DNA of 64,000 nt from Trema orientale (Eukaryota; Streptophyta; Magnoliopsida; Rosales; Cannabaceae). The stretch covers positions 802,922 through 866,921 of the forward strand of contig JXTC01000057.1 in NCBI GenBank assembly GCA_002914845.1, written 5' to 3'. The notes below the pieces were generated by a model. That model did no database searches. It worked only from the letters and a program-made list of their open reading frames with translations, and was not told where the DNA came from. Position 1 is the stretch's first letter, and each line of letters opens with the position of its first letter. The translations under genes and the position numbers were made by a program. Below are positions 62,742 through 64,000 of this stretch, one piece after another.

Positions 62742-63901
62742 TCAAGAATCATTTTCCTCCTTTTCTGTTTCCGCTTCAGGTTCCGCAGCATTCATCGATT
62801 GGTTTAGGTATTCCTGAGCCTCAGAGAGAGCAGATTCTTTTGCATCAACAGCATACAGGATCTTCTTTACTGCTACTGCCATCTGCATTTAATTTTCACA
62901 CGTCAGTGATTTTGCAAAAAAAAAGACAACATTAACGAGTTAACCAGTAAGACAAAATGCACATAACGCTTCATTAAATATTTACATCACACCAAATGCT
63001 ACACTAACAAGAAATAACCTGAAAATGAAGAGCAGTTATTATATATACTAATCTCAATGAGTAGCAAACCGTATAAAAACACTTCCAATAAAGTCTTACC
63101 GGGATATTCTCCAATTCAGAAGCCTGACAAAGTATTTCAATATCCCTTAGCTTTGCAAAGTAAAAATCCCTTTCCTTTTCCAAAAGGTCGACAGAGAGTT
63201 TGAGATCAGTAATCTGTACATGAAAGGCATACAGAAAAACACTTTTAAAAACAGATCAAGAAAGTATAAGAACTGTGCAAATCTCCTAGCTGCAGGGTAT
63301 CCAAAACAGATAAATGCAAGAACTAAGGATTCAACAGTACAGCAGAATTAGCAATGCACAACTAAACAGCAAAGATGAAATAATCAGAATAAATCACATG
63401 ATAGATCCTCTGGTTCACTCCTCCAAGAGATCAAAAACAAAAGCAAATTCCTCAAGCAATGCTCCAAATATCAAAGAAAAAAGGCATGACTTTCTCATAA
63501 GTTAGATTTTTAATCAAATAATAATAGTAATAAAAAGGAAGTGCAACAAGAACCACATCAATACCTCGTTGGATAAAGCTTGAACCTCGTTGGAAGAATC
63601 AGCAGCAGCTGATGCTGAATAGGTTTTCCCTTGCTTTGGTCCTATTGCAGTAAACATCAGAAAACCACAGCAAGGGGAAAAGAGTAGAGAAAAACAAAAG
63701 CAGGGAGCACAAGATGTGAACAAAAAAGAAAAGAAAAACAAAAAGATGGGTGAGAGCTGACCAGAGGTTCTCAGGCCAGCAGCATCGCCTGAGCTGGAGT
63801 TATGCATATTGTTTGTTTGCAGTGATTTCGAGTTCTTCTGTGAACCTTTGGGGTTCCGTTCTTTTCCACCCTTGATCCTCCGCTCAACAGGATTATAATT
63901 T
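62742..63901 (-). CDS. EB1: Microtubule plus-end-binding protein EB1, C-terminal exons (partial, runs off right edge)
   Basis: On the minus strand, exons 63901-63762, 63641-63565, 63213-63100 and 62882-62742 join in phase and encode the last ~156 residues. They cover the end of the segment after the CH domain (NYNPVERRIKGGKERN), a Ser/Asn-rich linker (NMHNSSSGDAAGLRTSG), TYSASAAADSSNEVQALSNE, and the EB homology coiled coil (LKLSVDLLEKERDFYFAKLR, DIEILCQASELENIP). The tail is AVKKILYAVDAKESALSEAQ ... acidic ... EENDS-stop. EB1 proteins track growing microtubule plus ends: the CH domain (outside the window) binds the lattice and this EBH domain dimerises and recruits partners. The acidic tail fits the EB1a/b type and not the basic-tailed EB1c. 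The N-terminal exons lie beyond 64000. Confidence 0.93.
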
Positions 63902-64000
63902 CTTCAAACAAAATAAAATAAATGAGTTATAAAAGATTAAGAAAGAAATCAACAAGGCTAACATACAGTTCTGGGACACAAAAAACACAGGAAAATAGGT

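Noticed and set aside
1..64000. CRISPR array, prokaryotic operons, rRNA or intact tRNA genes
   Set aside because: None are present. The only tRNA-like sequence is the SINE at 3964-4128, which lacks a tRNA cloverleaf.

Overview
This is a plant nuclear genomic window, most likely from a eudicot. It is AT-rich, its genes carry GT-AG introns, and every recognisable product is a plant family: 2-oxoglutarate dioxygenase, CYP98A P450, class I TCP factor, bHLH47/POPEYE, HVA22, a PH-RCC1-FYVE protein and EB1. I cannot name the species. One ambiguous base (n) sits at 38068.

Layout. 1-661 holds the last exon of a 2-oxoglutarate/Fe(II) dioxygenase (2-ODD) gene that enters from the left. 5329-7323 is a complete three-exon tandem paralogue. 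7920-9455 (minus) is an intronless CYP98A-type P450. 9.5-21.8 kb is a long gene-poor stretch of short inverted-repeat elements, local tandem duplications and microsatellites. 21863-23179 is a single-exon TCP14-like gene. 23.2-36.9 kb is again gene-poor with MITE-like insertions. 36908-42525 is a multi-exon gene for a membrane-anchored protein of unassigned function with two spaced H-x-T/S motifs; its last intron holds nested transposons. 45.5-47.7 kb is bHLH47 (PYE). 48982-50379 is HVA22a. 51.1-54.6 kb is a probable hAT-like element carrying a broken nitrilase-like gene fragment. 54.8-60.3 kb is a PH-RCC1-FYVE gene that appears to end before the usual BRX domain. 62742-63901 (minus) is the 3' half of an EB1 gene that runs off the right edge.

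The genes are ordinary plant loci and do not form an operon-like unit. The only pathway-flavoured grouping is the 2-ODD pair beside the CYP98A gene, and that is only adjacency. Much of the structure outside genes consists of small inverted-repeat DNA transposons, a tRNA-derived SINE, and near-perfect direct duplications of about 37-430 bp.

I do not see convincing evidence of a wholly new multi-gene system. The leads most worth checking are the possible membrane-anchored 2H-phosphoesterase-like protein, the intronless and diverged CYP98A, the long nested hairpin in an intron, and the hAT-like element that seems to carry a host nitrilase fragment.
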